NCBI RefSeq assembly: GCF_019973775.1
Contig: NZ_AP025032.1
Location: forward strand, 62,001 to 126,000
Direction of reading: 5' to 3'
Origin: Aureimonas sp. SA4125
GTDB taxonomy: Bacteria; Pseudomonadota; Alphaproteobacteria; Rhizobiales; Rhizobiaceae
DNA length: 64,000 nucleotides
The notes under the pieces are model-generated. The model had not been told where the DNA came from. It ran no database searches and saw only the letters and a program-made list of their open reading frames with translations. Position 1 is the first letter of the stretch, and each line of letters begins with the position of its first letter. Below are positions 62,015 to 64,000 of this stretch, in pieces. Position numbers and translations under genes: made by a program.

Positions 62015-62551
62015 CTATCCCTTGAGGGTCAGTGGCAGGCCGGCAGCGACGAAGGAGACGCGCGTGGCGACGGCCGCGATGGACTGGTGCAGCCGGCCGG
62101 CATGGTCGCGAAACGCCCGCGCCATGGCATTGTCCGGCACGATGCCGAGGCCGACTTCATTGGAAACGAGAACCACCGGACAGGGCAGGGGCCCGGCGAG
62201 AAGGGTGGCAAGGTCGTCCGACGCGGCAGGAATGTCGGCCCCGGCCAGCATCAGATTGGTGACCCAGAGGGTCAGGCAGTCGACGAGGATCGCACCGCCT
62301 TCGCGTGCGTGCTGCGAGATCGCCGCGCCGAGCGCGAGCGGCGCGTCGACCGTCGTCCAGATGTCTTGGCGGCGGTCACGGTGTTCCGCGATCCGCCGGC
62401 GCATCTCGCCGTCATGCGCCTCGGCCGTGGCGATATAGAAAGCCGGCCGGCCGGAGGCCTCGATCAGCCCTTCGGCGAACCGGCTCTTGCCCGAACGAGC
62501 CCCGCCGAGGACGAGGGTCACGCCGTCGGCAAGGGTTGTGCCGGCGATCAT
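62015..62551 (-). CDS. cobU: Adenosylcobinamide kinase / guanylyltransferase
   Basis: The 178-residue bifunctional enzyme phosphorylates adenosylcobinamide and adds GMP (CobU; CobP in Pseudomonas nomenclature). P-loop LVLGGARSGKSRFAE (about 13-27) and VSNEVGLGIVP are characteristic. Start ATG at 62551 overlaps the cbtA stop (ATGA); the frame is open further upstream inside cbtA. Confidence 0.94.
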   Translation of the reverse strand: MIAGTTLADGVTLVLGGARSGKSRFAEGLIEASGRPAFYIATAEAHDGEMRRRIAEHRDRRQDIWTTVDAPLALGAAISQHAREGGAILVDCLTLWVTNLMLAGADIPAASDDLATLLAGPLPCPVVLVSNEVGLGIVPDNAMARAFRDHAGRLHQSIAAVATRVSFVAAGLPLTLKG

Positions 62552-63330
62552 GCGGGGCGCGGATCGGCGAGGCTGGTGCGCCGCATGCGGTCGAAGGCAT
62601 GGCCGGAGAACTGGCCGAGGAGGAGCCAGAAACCGGCCGTCGTGACGAGCGAGGCCACGGCGAATTCGGCCGCGAGCGTCGGCGGAACCGGGCTGGCGAG
62701 GTCCGCCGGATGCGGCGCGCCGACGAAATGCGGCAGCACCAGCGCGGCGATGCCCAGCGCCTGCATCCACGCCTCCCGGCGAAGGATCAAGGCATAGGCG
62801 GCGAAGGCGGCGAGGACGGCGGTGACGATCCACCAGAGCTGCCGTGCACCGAGATCGGCGACGGGCATGGCCGGCAGTTCCGGCGCAAGGCCGATCGCCG
62901 GGGCGAGGTGGATGACGGCAAAGCCGATGAGTCCCCAGAGTGCACCGGTCGCCGCCGTGATCGGCCGGTCGAGGACGAGGCTGGCGGCGGCCAGGATCAG
63001 CGCGAACCCTGCACCGGTCACGAGGTTGGCGAGGACGGTGCCGAGGAGCCGGCTTTCGACGAGGGGCCCGCCTTCGCCGGCGTCCCCCGCCGCGGTTGCG
63101 TGCGTGTGGACGAGGCGCACGGTCGCACCATCGTCCGGGGAAAGCGTCGCCGCCTCGGCCGGGGTGGTGAAACTGAGGCTGGCTGCGTGGTCATGCGCCG
63201 GGGCGCCGCCCCCCTCGAAGGTCTCGGCATGGAGGATGAGGGGAATGACCCGGGCATATTGCACCGGCGTGATCAGAAGACCGGCGAAAAGGCCGGCGGC
63301 CAGTGCGGCCAGAAACATGCGAACGATCAT
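62548..63330 (-). CDS. cbtA: CbtA-family cobalt transporter
   Basis: The 260-residue membrane protein has about five helices and a histidine-rich periplasmic loop (HAETFEGGGAPAHDHAASL, VRLVHTHAT), the layout of CbtA, predicted to import cobalt. It follows the short cbtB gene after a 182-base gap. Cobalt import with downstream cobalt insertion genes makes the pathway logic clear. Activity is inferred from family and context. Confidence 0.9.
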   Translation of the reverse strand: MIVRMFLAALAAGLFAGLLITPVQYARVIPLILHAETFEGGGAPAHDHAASLSFTTPAEAATLSPDDGATVRLVHTHATAAGDAGEGGPLVESRLLGTVLANLVTGAGFALILAAASLVLDRPITAATGALWGLIGFAVIHLAPAIGLAPELPAMPVADLGARQLWWIVTAVLAAFAAYALILRREAWMQALGIAALVLPHFVGAPHPADLASPVPPTLAAEFAVASLVTTAGFWLLLGQFSGHAFDRMRRTSLADPRPA

Positions 63331-63512
63331 GGGACACCTTCATGGCTTCCGCGCGCCGCGTCGCATCGGGACAAACGGCGGCAACCGGCATGGGGCCGGC
63401 GGGAGAGCGATTGACTTCACCAGGGCAGAACGGTCGCCGCGAGGCTTGCCGTCAGGCCCGTTGCTTCAGACACTTCCGCCGCCCGATCCCGGAGGCGAGC
63501 GGTCGAAAGGCG

Positions 63513-63692
63513 TCAGTGGCAGGGAAATCCGAAGGCGTGGCGCATGTCGTGTGCGGTATCGTGCAGCGTCTGCGCATTGGCAAAGCCAGCGCCCCAGACG
63601 AAGAAGGCGCCGAGCACCAGCGCGAACAGGCCGGCACCGAGACGCGTGGCGGCGGGTATCGCGACGGGCGCGACGACAGAAGACGTATGCAT
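63513..63692 (-). CDS. cbtB: CbtB-family cobalt transporter subunit
   Basis: The 59-residue protein has one membrane helix (LGAGLFALVLGAFFVWGAGFA) and the CbtB C-terminal metal motif HDTAHDMRHAFGFPCH. The ATG at 63692 gives the conserved short form. It is the first gene after the cobalamin riboswitch, so B12 should repress it together with cbtA and the cob genes. Confidence 0.92.
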   Translation of the reverse strand: MHTSSVVAPVAIPAATRLGAGLFALVLGAFFVWGAGFANAQTLHDTAHDMRHAFGFPCH

Positions 63693-63738
63693 GGACTCAA
63701 CCTCCGTGAAGACCGCGAAATGCAGTCTTTTCTCAAGG

Positions 63739-63952
63739 GATGGCAGGTCTCCTGGCTCACGGGTCATCGGTCTTTTCCTGCCTTCCCAAGGCCCAGGGCC
63801 TCAGTGGCGTTTCCCTTCCGGCGTGCCGCCGGCAAAAGGTGGAAAGACCTCGCCGCTCTACAGTCGCGGGGTCGGCTGCGATACGGATCCCCTGATTGGG
63901 TCGGTCCTTCGCATTCCCTCTTAGCCCGAGGCGCAGCGCGCACCTCGTGACC
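63739..63952 (-). promoter_or_regulatory. Cobalamin (AdoCbl) riboswitch
   Basis: On the minus strand the conserved pieces appear in order: GGTGCGC, AAGAGGGAA (63922-63914), CCCCGCGACTGTAGAG (63871-63856), CCACTG (63807-63802), GGGAAGGC and the B12 box GAGCCAGGAGACCTGCC (63758-63742). It ends about 45 bases before the cbtB ATG. It should turn off the cbtBA-cobUWNO operon when adenosylcobalamin is abundant, probably by hiding the cbtB ribosome site or by termination. Confidence 0.95.
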
Positions 63953-63963
63953 ATCCGCCGCGA

Positions 63964-63991
63964 AGGATAGACGGGTGCGGCGTCCTGTCAA
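63964..63991 (-). promoter_or_regulatory. Sigma-70-type promoter of the cobalamin operon
   Basis: TTGACA (63991-63986), a 16-base spacer and TATCCT (63969-63964) on the minus strand give a transcription start near 63957, just ahead of the riboswitch. Spacing and position fit. Confidence 0.75.
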
Positions 63992-64000
63992 TCGAAATGC

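Overview
The window is high-GC DNA with tightly packed genes, many joined by 4-base ATGA overlaps. Gene content and order (infC-rpmI-rplT-pheST, murA/infA/maf/yacG, a BTLCP protease, an NrsF-type sigma/anti-sigma pair, cobN/cobW with cbtAB) point to an alphaproteobacterium of the order Hyphomicrobiales (Rhizobiales). The exact genus cannot be read from the sequence. I see no tRNA, rRNA, CRISPR array, transposase, integrase or phage gene. It reads as ordinary chromosome carrying a few accessory modules and scattered palindromic repeats.

Layout. 1-4.2 kb: edge of dapB, an ABC exporter, glucokinase and a murein endopeptidase. 4.4-12 kb: the translation operon infC-rpmI-rplT and pheS-pheT. A broken DUF4160 gene, an intact DUF2442 gene and a small membrane protein sit between pheS and pheT, and a thioredoxin/CcdA pair lies on the other strand. 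12-18.8 kb: a hydrolase, a BTLCP protease, yacG-maf-infA, murA, a 51-residue membrane protein, and an ECF sigma/anti-sigma pair. 18.9-25 kb: betB, two small stress-type genes with GGAAC promoter-like sites, a SelW-like protein, periplasmic MsrA, an MXKDX repeat protein, and an ECF sigma/NrsF pair. The sigma and MXKDX genes are divergent and both carry a GTAACC-N16-CGAA site.

25.2-32.3 kb is a same-strand set of five genes that looks like an undescribed cyclic-nucleotide system. It holds a 956-residue ABC-exporter-like protein with a wrecked ATPase core, a cNMP-binding protein, an MBL-fold hydrolase, and two class III cyclases that each lack a different canonical active-site residue. 32.5-46.9 kb is an eleven-gene minus-strand operon. 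It encodes four glycosyltransferases, a histidine phosphatase, a polysaccharide deacetylase, an FkbM methyltransferase and an Opp-type ABC importer whose double ATPase is fused to a polysaccharide-lyase-like domain. It probably makes, trims or takes up a surface glycan or glycoconjugate.

47-52 kb holds a chemoreceptor, a hydroxybutyrate dehydrogenase, a DUF3096 peptide and an NDH-2-type oxidoreductase. 52-55.8 kb is a paoABC-type molybdenum aldehyde oxidoreductase, followed by a cluster of palindromic repeats. 56.4-64 kb is a cobalamin operon: promoter, B12 riboswitch, cbtB, cbtA, cobU, cobW, cobN, cobO. cobN carries an in-frame palindromic repeat insertion.
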